From JBHELB01 sp041859045 (GTDB taxonomy: Bacteria; Hydrogenedentota; Hydrogenedentia; Hydrogenedentales; SLHB01): a DNA stretch of 64,000 nt. The notes beneath the pieces were generated by a model, which did not search any database, was not told where the DNA came from, and saw only the letters and a program-made list of their open reading frames with translations. The DNA is taken from positions 256,011-320,010 of the forward strand of contig JBHELB010000057.1 of NCBI GenBank assembly GCA_041859045.1, given 5' to 3'. Of the stretch, positions 51,544 to 60,059 are shown in pieces. The translations under genes and the position numbers were made by a program. Numbering within the stretch: position 1 is the first letter of the stretch; every line of letters begins with the position of its first letter.

Positions 51544-52458
51544 TTAGGACGCGCTCCTATCAACCACCTTGGACCACGCCCCCCAGTACTGTGTGGATGG
51601 CGAATCTGCGTCCAGGATGGCTGCGGCGGTCTCGGGGTGTCGTTGGCAATAGCGCGCGATATCTTTGGGGGACAGGAGAAGAAATGCGGTGGAAAGGGCA
51701 TCGGCCTGGGCTGCCGTGGGCGCTAGCGACCAGGCGTTGCTGCGGCGTACTGCCGGACGTCCCGTTGCGGGGTGGAGAATGTGCGTTCCCTTTACTTCCA
51801 GTCCGGAGCCGCTCAGTGCGCAGTGACGCAAAAAGGCCGTTCGCGCGCCCTCGTTGGTACATGGTCTTCCGCCTAGGCCAGCGCGCCACCCACGTGCGTC
51901 TGGAGGGGCCTCAAGGGCAAGCGCGGTGCTTCCGCCACTTTGGAGCAGCGCCGATTCGATGCCCCACTCGCGCAATATCTCCGCGGCTTTGTCGAGGGCG
52001 TAGCCTTTACCCACGCCGCCAAAATCGAGCTCTACCCCCGCAACGTGCTTGCGGATTCGTAGGCTTGCAACATCCAATTCAACCTTGTCTACCCCGACTT
52101 TGCTCAGGGCGTCCTCGATTTGTTTCGGTGTGGGGGAGGGGGTATCGCGCCAGAGGCGCAATAGGGGGGGGACGGTAGGGTCAAAGGCCGTTCCGGTATT
52201 CAGCGCCACCTGTCGGGCGGTCTGCATGCACTCAACCAAAAACGAACCGGTGCGCACCCAGGTTCCCGGTGCGCACCGGTTGAATTGTGATACGTCACTC
52301 GATTCGATAAACCGGCTCAGCGCCTGCTCAACGCGGTCGATCTCCTCGAACGCCGCGCGCGCCGCTTGTCCCGCGTAGGCCGCGTCTTCCCCGGCGATGA
52401 ACACCTCGAAGACCGTGGTCATGGCCTCATGGACGAAGCGATGCGCGGCGAGACTCAT
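51544..52458 (-). CDS. apbE: FAD:protein FMN transferase (ApbE)
   Basis: A 304-aa ApbE-family enzyme, which attaches FMN covalently to Thr/Ser of extracytoplasmic redox proteins. Typical elements: MTTVFEVFIAG, RVEQALSRFIESSDVSQFN, GTAFDPTVPPLLRLWR, the VELDFGGVGKGYALDKAAEIL block, SALLQSGGSTALAL, and HILHPATGRPA. It has no signal peptide or lipobox, unlike many exported ApbE proteins, so either it acts in the cytoplasm or its export signal is missing. Its ATG overlaps the preceding stop by 4 bases. I found no clear D-x-x-x-S/T-A/G-T target motif in the neighbouring proteins. Confidence 0.92.
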   Translation of the reverse strand: MSLAAHRFVHEAMTTVFEVFIAGEDAAYAGQAARAAFEEIDRVEQALSRFIESSDVSQFNRCAPGTWVRTGSFLVECMQTARQVALNTGTAFDPTVPPLLRLWRDTPSPTPKQIEDALSKVGVDKVELDVASLRIRKHVAGVELDFGGVGKGYALDKAAEILREWGIESALLQSGGSTALALEAPPDARGWRAGLGGRPCTNEGARTAFLRHCALSGSGLEVKGTHILHPATGRPAVRRSNAWSLAPTAAQADALSTAFLLLSPKDIARYCQRHPETAAAILDADSPSTQYWGAWSKVVDRSAS

Positions 52459-53183
52459 TTTGCCGGTGTGCCGTACACCTCGACCTCGATGACATGATTG
52501 AGGTCGTTGGTCGTATTGCCGTTGCTGTACAGACGCACGTAGCGGCCCTTCACACCCTTGGCGTCAATCAGTTTGCCTTCGTTCGTCTCGATGTACTCCT
52601 TGTCTTTGCCCACGCCAAGCCCCGAAGTGTTGTCGTGGTCGTTGTTGAAGATCGTCTGAACGTTCTTCGTGAAATCCGGATCGTCGGCGGTCTTTACGAT
52701 CACGTCCTTGTACACGCAGGGCGTCGCGTGGAAGTGCCACACCACGATCGCCGACAACGTGTTCACCGCGCCAAGATCGACCTGCACCCACTGGGTCTTG
52801 GGGCCGAATTCAACGAAGCTGCCGTCCGCGCCTTCCTTGTCTCCATCGGTGATCATCTCGAGGTCGCCGATCACCGGCTCCTGATCACTCGCGGTCACGG
52901 GCTTGCCCTTCGACAGCAATTCCGTGCCTTTCGGGACCATGAACGGCGGGCGCTTTTCACCGGTCTGCGGCTCAAGATTGTCCGTCTTGATGTTCTTGGG
53001 CGTGCCGACGAACATCGGTTTCGGCAGTTCAAGCGCCAGCGGCACCTTGTCGCCCGCAGGGGCGGCGGCTGTGGCGGAACCTGCCGGGGCCGCAGGGGCT
53101 TGCGCCCAGGCCGTCGGGGCGATAGTCGCCGCGCACAGAATCGCGGCGAACAGAAGGCATGCAAAAGCACAACGGGTAGTCAT
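52455..53183 (-). CDS. Secreted galactose-binding (discoidin/F5-8 type C-like) protein
   Basis: A 242-aa protein with a signal peptide (CLLFAAILCAATIAPTAWA), an Ala/Pro-rich spacer, then a beta-sandwich with TDGDKEGADGSFVEFGPKTQWVQVDLGAVNTLSAIVVWHFH and the final strand GRYVRLYSNGNTTNDLNHVIEVEVYG. The pattern (VQVDLG near the start, RYVRLY near the end) is the discoidin fold. It probably binds sugars at the cell surface or periplasm. It sits between a membrane protein and apbE in the cytochrome operon, which is an unusual place for it. Confidence 0.8.
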   Translation of the reverse strand: MTTRCAFACLLFAAILCAATIAPTAWAQAPAAPAGSATAAAPAGDKVPLALELPKPMFVGTPKNIKTDNLEPQTGEKRPPFMVPKGTELLSKGKPVTASDQEPVIGDLEMITDGDKEGADGSFVEFGPKTQWVQVDLGAVNTLSAIVVWHFHATPCVYKDVIVKTADDPDFTKNVQTIFNNDHDNTSGLGVGKDKEYIETNEGKLIDAKGVKGRYVRLYSNGNTTNDLNHVIEVEVYGTPAK

Positions 53184-53239
53184 CGGTAGTTTTTCCTTAC
53201 GTTATTCATGCTCGCCGGGGGACCGCATCACTGCATGCA

Positions 53240-53770
53240 TCACCCGGTTCGGCCTTTCTTCACCAGCGAAAAGTATAGGTGGGCGAGGGCGGTCATTACA
53301 ATCGCGATCGCCGCAATCCGATGCGTATCGAGCATCAGTTCCTGTTGTTCGGGAGTGAGAAACGGAAGCATACAGATCAGACTCGTGGCGCTTAACGTAA
53401 TGCCCAACGCCAGTACGCACCAAAAACAGACGCGCTGTCCTGCGCGCAACCACGCGCGTGCTATGTTGAACCGGCATCCGTACGCGTAACTCAGCGCGAG
53501 AAGAACTAACGCACCAATAAACACCGACCCCGCGCCGACGTGCGCCATCAACAGATAACCCTCGAGACGGTGTCCGGCAAGCAGGACGTACATGCCCGTG
53601 ACCGCGAGCAACAGGGTACTCAGCGCTGTCAGCGCGTAGGCCAAACGTCGCCAGAACCGTCCTGGCGTCGGTTCAGCGCAGAGGGGCGTCCCGCGCCGCG
53701 ACACCACCATGTGTGCGAGGATTCCCAACACGGTGACGCCCAACGCTATGAAAAAGAGCGTGCGAAACAT
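53240..53770 (-). CDS. Four-helix membrane protein, candidate cytochrome b-like quinol subunit
   Basis: A 176-aa protein: an N-terminal helix (FFIALGVTVLGILAHMVV), then LAYALTALSTLLLAVTGMYVLLAG, LLMAHVGAGSVFIGALVLLALSYAYG, VCFWCVLALGITLSATSLICML and a last helix with THRIAAIAIVMTALAHLYFS. Histidines in or near helices (AHM, AHV, THR, AHLY) are placed as in small diheme cytochrome b proteins (DUF4405/b561-like). Heme binding is inferred, not shown. It lies 10 bases after the multiheme cytochrome and likely passes quinol electrons to it. Confidence 0.7.
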   Translation of the reverse strand: MFRTLFFIALGVTVLGILAHMVVSRRGTPLCAEPTPGRFWRRLAYALTALSTLLLAVTGMYVLLAGHRLEGYLLMAHVGAGSVFIGALVLLALSYAYGCRFNIARAWLRAGQRVCFWCVLALGITLSATSLICMLPFLTPEQQELMLDTHRIAAIAIVMTALAHLYFSLVKKGRTG

Positions 53771-53780
53771 CGCGCCTCCC

Positions 53781-55772
53781 TTACTTTTCCGCTTCGCCCG
53801 ACATGCGCCGGGTCAGCCAATACAGTCCTCGGAATCCATACATCAGCGCTATCCCTGCGACCAGGAGCGTCGCAAGGCCAGCCAGAACTTTAAACAAGGG
53901 ACGTACCTGGAATTGCAGCGCCCATAGGCGCAACGCCTGCGCGTCCATACCCAGGACTTGATGCATTGAAACACTTGCCTCGCCCGAGGCTTCCGCAGGC
54001 CCCGCCATGCGCACCGTGCCGAAGAAGATCGGCGCGTTCGCCGAGTGGCAATCCGTGCAACCGCCCGCACCGAGCGACTGTGCCGCCGGGCGCACGTCGT
54101 GTCCGATCGGCCAGAGATAAGGTTCCGCCACGGGGTTGGTTTCGCGGGTCAATCCGGAAGCCGTCTTCCGAGAAACCTGGCCGGAAGCGACGTAGACCGG
54201 TTCGCCCTCCAGACCCTTCTCGGAAAGCGTGGCAAGGATATTCAAGATTTCGGCATCTGTGAACGGAGGCGTGGTCTCACGTTTCTCTTCAGCGGTACGG
54301 GACTCTGGCGCCGCCGAAGTTTCCATCGGGGTGGAGGCTTCCGGCACCGCCGAAGTTGCCGGTGCAGCGGAGGTTTCCGCAGGGACTTCTGACGACGCAG
54401 GCGCGGCGCTCTCAACAGGCGCCGGTTTCGGCGCGCGCACGGTGTCGACGGCGTCTTGAGCGATATCGAGAGACAGCGGCGTGATTTTGCCGTCTTTCAG
54501 TACGCCCCAGAACGCCGGCCAGACCGCGTAGTGTGGCTCGATGACGCCACTCGCGCTTCGGGCAAATACGGGGGCCTGAATTCCAGGCAGATCCGTATCC
54601 CACTGTGCGCGGCCGTGGATGCCCAGGCGGTTTGCGCGCGAGGTGCGGAACGTCTGCGAGTCTGCCTCAGGCCACGGGCCGGAATGGCACGACGTGCACG
54701 ACATTTTCTCAAGATGAATGGGAGGGAGGCCCTTGTGCGCGGGGCGCGGCGCGGTGAGGCGACCTCCAGCGACGGCTACGTCTCCCGTCGTGCCTTCGCC
54801 CAGGTGACAACCTCGACACGTTAGCGACGTGGGTGTTGCGGGATCGCCCTCATACCCGCGCGCGATATTGTGGTCCAGACCGTTGCGATGGCAATCCGTG
54901 CAGCTCAGCCCCGCCGCGAGATGGACGTCCTGGTCATGTTTGAAACCCTCGTCCACGGTCTCGTTCTTAACCGCGCTGTGGCAGAAATAGCAGCGATTTG
55001 CGGGAGCACGCCGAGCAACGTCGAAAAATACACGGTCTTTGGCGTCGAATATACCTTCATGGTAGCGCACGCGCGGAGGTGCGGCCCACGCATTGTCCGG
55101 ATCCGCCCCCAAAACAGGATCGTAGGAGTTAGGCAGGCGCGACGCCATGTTCTCGACGACGCCCAGTCCGCTTGCGGCGGTGGCGGCCCAACGGAAGTTC
55201 TCGCGCGCAGTCTGGATGGCCCCGTCGCTGGGATTCTGCATTGGCGACGCGTTGTGGCAGGTCAGACAATTCACTTCGAGCCGACCCGAGATCTCCCAAC
55301 GCGCCTTGGAGTCGGATTCCGCGTCGGGCATCTCGCCAAAGTCGCCGCCCGGCATGTGGCGGGCGAAGCGCTTCGTGAATTCCCAAGGCGTCAGACCAAG
55401 GTCTTCCGGCTTAAACGCGTTCGGCCAGTTGCGCGCCGTCACCGGAATCTGCGTGCCCGTGTCGTCGTCGACAACGAACCACGGTTCGCCGGGGCGTCCG
55501 GCAGGCGCTGTTCCTGAAGCGGAGTTGAAGTGCCACCCCGTGCTGATTTTGTCGTAGTTGTGGCAATCACCGCAGGTGGCCTCGGTCGAAAAGGGGTGCG
55601 GATTCAACTGTGATGAACGGATCTGCGCCAGGTTCTCGTCGAGAAGCGGGATATTGTGCACGGCGCGCGTGCGGCTGCCGTCGGCGATGGCATGCTTAGA
55701 TGGCGGCAACGCCAGCGCGGGCGTCAAGCAGATCCCGAGACAAAGCGCGAGGAGAGCAACGCTGTTTTTCAC
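53781..55772 (-). CDS. Seven-heme c-type cytochrome with C-terminal membrane anchor
   Basis: A 663-aa protein with a signal peptide (LLALCLGICLTPALA). Seven CxxCH motifs are present: CGDCH, CLTCH, CYFCH, CTDCH, CRGCH, CTSCH and CTDCH. A low-complexity Pro/Ala/Ser/Glu stretch of about 55 residues (APKPAPVESAAPAS...) separates the sixth and seventh hemes. One helix near the end (LFKVLAGLATLLVAGIALMYGF) would anchor it in the inner membrane, heme domain outside. It starts at GTG 55772 in a GTGA overlap with the oxidoreductase stop. The heme array and spacing resemble tetrathionate/nitrite-type or OTR-like cytochromes, but the terminal electron acceptor cannot be told. Confidence 0.88.
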   Translation of the reverse strand: MKNSVALLALCLGICLTPALALPPSKHAIADGSRTRAVHNIPLLDENLAQIRSSQLNPHPFSTEATCGDCHNYDKISTGWHFNSASGTAPAGRPGEPWFVVDDDTGTQIPVTARNWPNAFKPEDLGLTPWEFTKRFARHMPGGDFGEMPDAESDSKARWEISGRLEVNCLTCHNASPMQNPSDGAIQTARENFRWAATAASGLGVVENMASRLPNSYDPVLGADPDNAWAAPPRVRYHEGIFDAKDRVFFDVARRAPANRCYFCHSAVKNETVDEGFKHDQDVHLAAGLSCTDCHRNGLDHNIARGYEGDPATPTSLTCRGCHLGEGTTGDVAVAGGRLTAPRPAHKGLPPIHLEKMSCTSCHSGPWPEADSQTFRTSRANRLGIHGRAQWDTDLPGIQAPVFARSASGVIEPHYAVWPAFWGVLKDGKITPLSLDIAQDAVDTVRAPKPAPVESAAPASSEVPAETSAAPATSAVPEASTPMETSAAPESRTAEEKRETTPPFTDAEILNILATLSEKGLEGEPVYVASGQVSRKTASGLTRETNPVAEPYLWPIGHDVRPAAQSLGAGGCTDCHSANAPIFFGTVRMAGPAEASGEASVSMHQVLGMDAQALRLWALQFQVRPLFKVLAGLATLLVAGIALMYGFRGLYWLTRRMSGEAEK

Positions 55773-57250
55773 ACCTCGAACTCCTCGGGGCGGAAGAAGA
55801 TGCGTGTTCCCGAGGCGACCGCTTCATTCGCCTTGAGGACGCAGACGGCCGTCTCGAAGCCGATTTCCGCCGGACAATTCAGCGGAATACCGTGGCGGAT
55901 CGCGTCGAAGAAGTTCTCGAGATGTGGCTGATGCACCGGTTTGTTGAGCTGAATCGGAAGATTCCACGCGCCGAGCTCCTTCGAAACGCGGACGTCAACG
56001 AGGACGTCTTTGCTCGGAGCGGCTGTCGGGGCCGCCTTCGGCTCAACTGGCTTCTCAAGCCAGCCGTGGTCGGCCATCTGATTCCATAGCGCCTCGTCGG
56101 CATGCGCTTCTTTGAGCAGGCGGTTGCCGCGCATGGCGACTTCGGACATCACCAGCGATCCATCCACGCCCATAAAGGTCTCGTAGAACCCGCCGTTGCT
56201 CGAGGTGGTAAGCACCTGATAGAACGCACGTCCCACGCCGTTGGCGCTCTCGAAATCGTAGATCGCCAATACGTTGTCGTACCATTCGTGCGTATTGTAG
56301 AAATCCACGCCGCCGCCCGCCATGACCGATCTCGGGCGCGTGCCAAACACCCAATTGAAGATGTCGATCTGATGCGAACCAAGATCGACGATCGGTCCGC
56401 CGCCGTACTTCTTGTACCAGCGCCAGTTGCGGAAGTGTTGCATCGAGTCATAGCCATACTTCGCCAGCGTGGCCGGGTCGATCTCGTATTTTTTCGGCCA
56501 ACCGAGGTCGTCGCTCTTGGCGCGGTTCCACTGTGCATTCGCATGGGTCACGCGGCCGATCAGATGCTCTTTCAGAAGTAGATTGTCGATTGCATGGCGA
56601 TAGCGGGGATTGCTGCGGCGTTGATGCCCAATCTGGAGCAGCTTCCCGGTCTCGCGCTTGGTGATGACCATCTGGCGCGCTTTTTCGATGTCGTTCGACA
56701 TCTCTTTTTCGCAGTAGACATGCAGTCCCGCGCGCATGCACGCGATCGCGTGCTCGGCGTGCATGAAGTCCGGCGTTGCCACCACCGCGGCCTGCAGATC
56801 CTTCTCCTGCGCAAGCATCTCGCGGTAGTCTTCATAGACCGTCACTTCATGGCCAAATTTGCGCAGCATGCCTGCGGCACGCTTCGAACTGTATTCCCAA
56901 ATATCGCAGACCGCTTTTACGCGAATATTCGGAATACGCAAAATCGCGTCCATCAACACACTGCCCTGCGCGCCTAGTCCGATGATGGCAATGTTGATAT
57001 CGTTATCGGTTCCCCCTGTTCCTGGAGGCGGGGCGGAGATACTGGCCGGTTCCGGCGTGGACACAGGCGCGGATGCCGCTGCTTGCTCGCCCGGCGTCGA
57101 GGCTGCGGCGGTGGCCGCGGCTTCTTCCTGGGCTGCGGCGCGTCCTGCAAGGAACATTGCCGCGCTTCCTGCGGCCGCAGTTTTGATAAACGCGCGGCGG
57201 CTGGGTTTCACGGTCTTCTCCGGCGTGTCGAACTCGTGCTTTTCTGTCAT
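55769..57250 (-). CDS. Tat-exported Gfo/Idh/MocA-family oxidoreductase
   Basis: A 493-aa protein with a twin-arginine signal (SRRAFIKTAAAGSAAMFLAG), a Pro/Ala/Ser-rich spacer, then the NAD(P)-binding domain (IAIIGLGAQGSVLMDAIL). The usual EKP motif reads YCEKEMS, keeping the Lys and losing the Pro. The substrate domain contains DLGSHQIDIFNWVFGTRPRSV. These enzymes oxidise or reduce sugars with tightly bound NAD(P). Tat export of the pre-folded, cofactor-loaded form is common in Planctomycetota-like bacteria. It is the first gene of the cytochrome/ApbE operon, so it may hand electrons to the membrane module. Confidence 0.9.
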   Translation of the reverse strand: MTEKHEFDTPEKTVKPSRRAFIKTAAAGSAAMFLAGRAAAQEEAAATAAASTPGEQAAASAPVSTPEPASISAPPPGTGGTDNDINIAIIGLGAQGSVLMDAILRIPNIRVKAVCDIWEYSSKRAAGMLRKFGHEVTVYEDYREMLAQEKDLQAAVVATPDFMHAEHAIACMRAGLHVYCEKEMSNDIEKARQMVITKRETGKLLQIGHQRRSNPRYRHAIDNLLLKEHLIGRVTHANAQWNRAKSDDLGWPKKYEIDPATLAKYGYDSMQHFRNWRWYKKYGGGPIVDLGSHQIDIFNWVFGTRPRSVMAGGGVDFYNTHEWYDNVLAIYDFESANGVGRAFYQVLTTSSNGGFYETFMGVDGSLVMSEVAMRGNRLLKEAHADEALWNQMADHGWLEKPVEPKAAPTAAPSKDVLVDVRVSKELGAWNLPIQLNKPVHQPHLENFFDAIRHGIPLNCPAEIGFETAVCVLKANEAVASGTRIFFRPEEFEV

Positions 57251-57447
57251 GAATATTCCCTTTTCCCGTCAGGACGCAGACTTCTCGCGTAATTGCCACA
57301 GGAACCCGGATTTAGACGAAAAGGATACTATAACTTTGGATGGAAAACCAAATTCATCGAGATCGGATTTGCCCGTACGAAGGGGAGATTTCCTATTCTC
57401 TTTTCATGACGCGATTTGAGTTCTTTCCCCTTAGCTGTCGTTCCATG

Positions 57448-57453
57448 TATAAT
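57448..57453 (+). promoter_or_regulatory. Perfect TATAAT box upstream of the secreted GH36-like gene
   Basis: TATAAT lies 71 bases before the chosen start at 57524, in a divergent region between two secreted-protein operons. No good -35 box is seen at the usual distance, so the promoter is only tentatively assigned. Confidence 0.35.
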
Positions 57454-57523
57454 CGGGTGTTTGGTGGAAAGTGAATACGGCGCAGACATTTGACGTCTGG
57501 CGCATGTGGAGGATGAGCATCGT

Positions 57524-59965
57524 ATGCAGCACACCCGGATTCAGTATCATGTTTTGGTTCTGTTCGCGCTTTTGGGCCTTCTTGCCGCGCCTTGGGCGGT
57601 GGCGGAGGGACAATCCAAGCCCAAGGCTTCTCCCGCGGCCAAGTCGCCCGCGAAGTCTTCGGCCAAAGCGACGAGTAAACCCAAAGCGTCCAAGAAGGCC
57701 AAGGACGAAGAGTTTGTCGGCAAGAAACCGTGGTCTCTTCGCGATCACTTTTCGTTCACCTCGGAAAAAGGAGAACTCATCTACGGCGTCGACAACACGG
57801 AATGGTGTTTGACGGCAGGGGGGCTCGGCACCGTATTGGACGACGCGCGCGTGCGTATCACGCTGGCAAACGGAGAGACAATCGAGTCCACCCAGTTCCC
57901 CACAGGTGAAGCAAGCCGCAAGGCCATCCAGAACGAATTCGGCGAGGCGGTCGCGTATTATGTCGATCTGCCCTCGTTTCGTGGCTTGTCAATGCGCCAT
58001 ACCGTGGTGAAACAGTCGGCCCGGCCGTTCTACACGCTGACCGCCGAAGTGAAGAACACCTCGTCGGCGCCTATCGAGATAAAATCCATCAGTCCGGCGA
58101 TGGTCTGCGGCGGTATTCGACTTCCCGGTGACGGAAAAGGCGGTATGCACCTGAGGCGGATGACGCCGCGCGGGCCGTATCTCGTTTACGCCCCTGACGG
58201 CCCCGTGTCGTTGGCTATTTTCAGCGAGCCCGCAAAGAGGTTCACCTTCGCGTTGGGCGTGCTTCCGAACAATCTCGCGTCGTCGAATATCGCGCTTGAG
58301 CAGAAAGAAGGCGGATGGCGCGGCGGCGTGGTGTGCACCTATGATCCCCCGGTGGTGCTGCAACCCGGCCAGACACTAGTCTCCGATCGGGCGTGGGTGA
58401 TGTTTGCAGAGCCGCAGTCTTCGAGCGTGGATCTTTACTACACCTGGGCGCGCAGCAAACTGACGGGAGCAAAGCCGGTGGAGAATCCTCCTGCGGCGTG
58501 GGTCACGGTGGCCGCAGGGCAGTCGTTGAGCGATCTTTCCAGCGCCGCGCGGAAATGGAGCAGTATGGGCGTGTATGCCGCGCTTATTCCGGCGGACTGG
58601 GAGAGTACTCCGGGCAGTCTTGAGGGCGCTTCGCCGCGCTATCCCAAGAACATGGCGAGCGCCGTCAAGAGTCTGGGGCGTTCTGGCGACGGCGAGTCCA
58701 CGGGGCGCGCCAAGAAAGCGAAAGCAAAGGCCAAACCCAAGGGACAGGGGGGAGGCTGGACCTGGTTTGGGCTCGTAGGTCAGAAAGAGGGCGCAGCGGC
58801 GCAATCGGCGCCAGCGGCTTCTTCGGAGGCTTCCCCGGCGGAAACGACGCCGGAGGTTGAAGATGAAGTCGCTCCCTTTGTACCCGGAGTAGCGTTTCAG
58901 GCGGGGCTAACGGTGGACCCGCTGACGGTTACGGGGGGTGACGACGCTTGGGCGGTTACAGCGGCGAACGGCGTGCGTTACGTGAATCCCCTTTCGCCGC
59001 AGGGTAAAGCGTTTGCCGTCGAGCGGATGCGGAAAGTCGCCAGTTGGGGATTTGCGTTCTATGCCGTTGCGCCGTCGTCGATACCGGCGGAGGTGTTGAA
59101 GAAGTTTGGTGTTACACGATTCCAGGCCGACGCGTTGGCGTTCGCGATTATGAATGAGGCTGCCCCGGAGGCATTGGTGTATCCGGCCAGCCAGGCGACG
59201 CTGGGGGCTGACCTCCCGTCGTGGTTAGAGGCAAGCGCCGCCACCAGCCGGTATAGGGAGTTGGATGCACTTACTGGGCCGGTTCGGCTGGACGCGGCAG
59301 CAGTAAAGGCGATGGACACGCCTACTGCGGCGGCCTTGAATTTCCTCGGCGGCCCCGTCGAGTTTGTGGGAGCGCCCACAGCCGAACTCAAGCGGGCGCT
59401 GAGCCAGGCCCCCGGATGTGAGCACGCCTGGGCTTCGGCAATCGACGTCACTTCCTCTCCGCCGCGGGTGTGGTTGGTGCAACCCAAGAGCAGCGAGGCC
59501 GACGCGTACGGCGCCGCTATCGTGGAATTCCCTGGAACGCCGACTTGGGATCCCGCTCACTACGATCTCATGGGTGCGCGCGGCGCGCGGGTGTGGCGCG
59601 CAGAGGCCAACGGCGCTCTGGCCGAAGTAAAAGGGGCGCTTCCGGCCTCGGAATCGCTGCGCGTGCTGGGAGTGTCGCCCATCCTTCCACGTCCGGTTCT
59701 ACTGCCGGTTACGCCGGGAACGGAACTGCAGTTTAGCCAAGTGGCCAGCGCCTCGTGGGACGAAGCAGGCTCGGTATTCTCCGGATCGGTGACAGGACAG
59801 AGTGGCTCGGGAAAAGCCTTTATTATCGCGCCCGAGTCGTGGCAATTGGAGTCGGGCGAAGTGAACGCGAGCCGAATTTCGGCAAAGGAATCTCCAGCCC
59901 GTGTCGCGATGGATGTCGCTCCGGGCAAGGCAACCACGTTCAGTGTAAAGTACAACCGAAAGTAA
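57524..59965 (+). CDS. Secreted GH36-like protein with apparently degenerate active site
   Basis: About 813 aa from ATG 57524; GGAGG lies 11 bases upstream. It has a signal peptide (VLVLFALLGLLAAPWAVA), a Lys/Ala/Pro-rich spacer (residues about 26-62), then a beta-supersandwich like the N-domain of alpha-galactosidases (GLGTVLDDARVRITLANGETI, LSMRHTVVKQSARPFYTLTAEVKNTSSAPIEI). A barrel-like part follows (WSSMGVYAALIPADWES, PKNMASAVKSLG, RYVNPLSPQGKAFAVERMRKVASWGFAFYAVAP). Where GH36 enzymes carry the nucleophile in K-x-D, this reads FYAVAP, so catalysis may be lost. A low-complexity insert (about 385-450, AKKAKAKAKPKG...) interrupts the barrel. It may be a binding or structural protein. Confidence 0.65.
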   Translation: MQHTRIQYHVLVLFALLGLLAAPWAVAEGQSKPKASPAAKSPAKSSAKATSKPKASKKAKDEEFVGKKPWSLRDHFSFTSEKGELIYGVDNTEWCLTAGGLGTVLDDARVRITLANGETIESTQFPTGEASRKAIQNEFGEAVAYYVDLPSFRGLSMRHTVVKQSARPFYTLTAEVKNTSSAPIEIKSISPAMVCGGIRLPGDGKGGMHLRRMTPRGPYLVYAPDGPVSLAIFSEPAKRFTFALGVLPNNLASSNIALEQKEGGWRGGVVCTYDPPVVLQPGQTLVSDRAWVMFAEPQSSSVDLYYTWARSKLTGAKPVENPPAAWVTVAAGQSLSDLSSAARKWSSMGVYAALIPADWESTPGSLEGASPRYPKNMASAVKSLGRSGDGESTGRAKKAKAKAKPKGQGGGWTWFGLVGQKEGAAAQSAPAASSEASPAETTPEVEDEVAPFVPGVAFQAGLTVDPLTVTGGDDAWAVTAANGVRYVNPLSPQGKAFAVERMRKVASWGFAFYAVAPSSIPAEVLKKFGVTRFQADALAFAIMNEAAPEALVYPASQATLGADLPSWLEASAATSRYRELDALTGPVRLDAAAVKAMDTPTAAALNFLGGPVEFVGAPTAELKRALSQAPGCEHAWASAIDVTSSPPRVWLVQPKSSEADAYGAAIVEFPGTPTWDPAHYDLMGARGARVWRAEANGALAEVKGALPASESLRVLGVSPILPRPVLLPVTPGTELQFSQVASASWDEAGSVFSGSVTGQSGSGKAFIIAPESWQLESGEVNASRISAKESPARVAMDVAPGKATTFSVKYNRK

Positions 59966-59979
59966 GGCGCGAGTATACT

Positions 59980-60024
59980 GAGGTCCGGAGGTTCCTGAGC
60001 GAATCCCGGACCTCTTTCTTTTTT
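59980..60024 (+). terminator. Rho-independent terminator
   Basis: A perfect 9-bp stem (GAGGTCCGG with CCGGACCTC) is followed by TTTCTTTTTT, 15 bases after the GH36-like stop. Confidence 0.85.
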
Positions 60025-60059
60025 CGGGATGAGGCGATGGGTACGGAAAAGGAGCAGGT

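Noticed and set aside
49711..57250. A covalent flavinylation target motif in the ApbE neighbourhood
   Set aside because: I scanned the neighbouring translations for a D-x-x-x-S/T-A/G-T pattern in an FMN-binding context and found none convincing.
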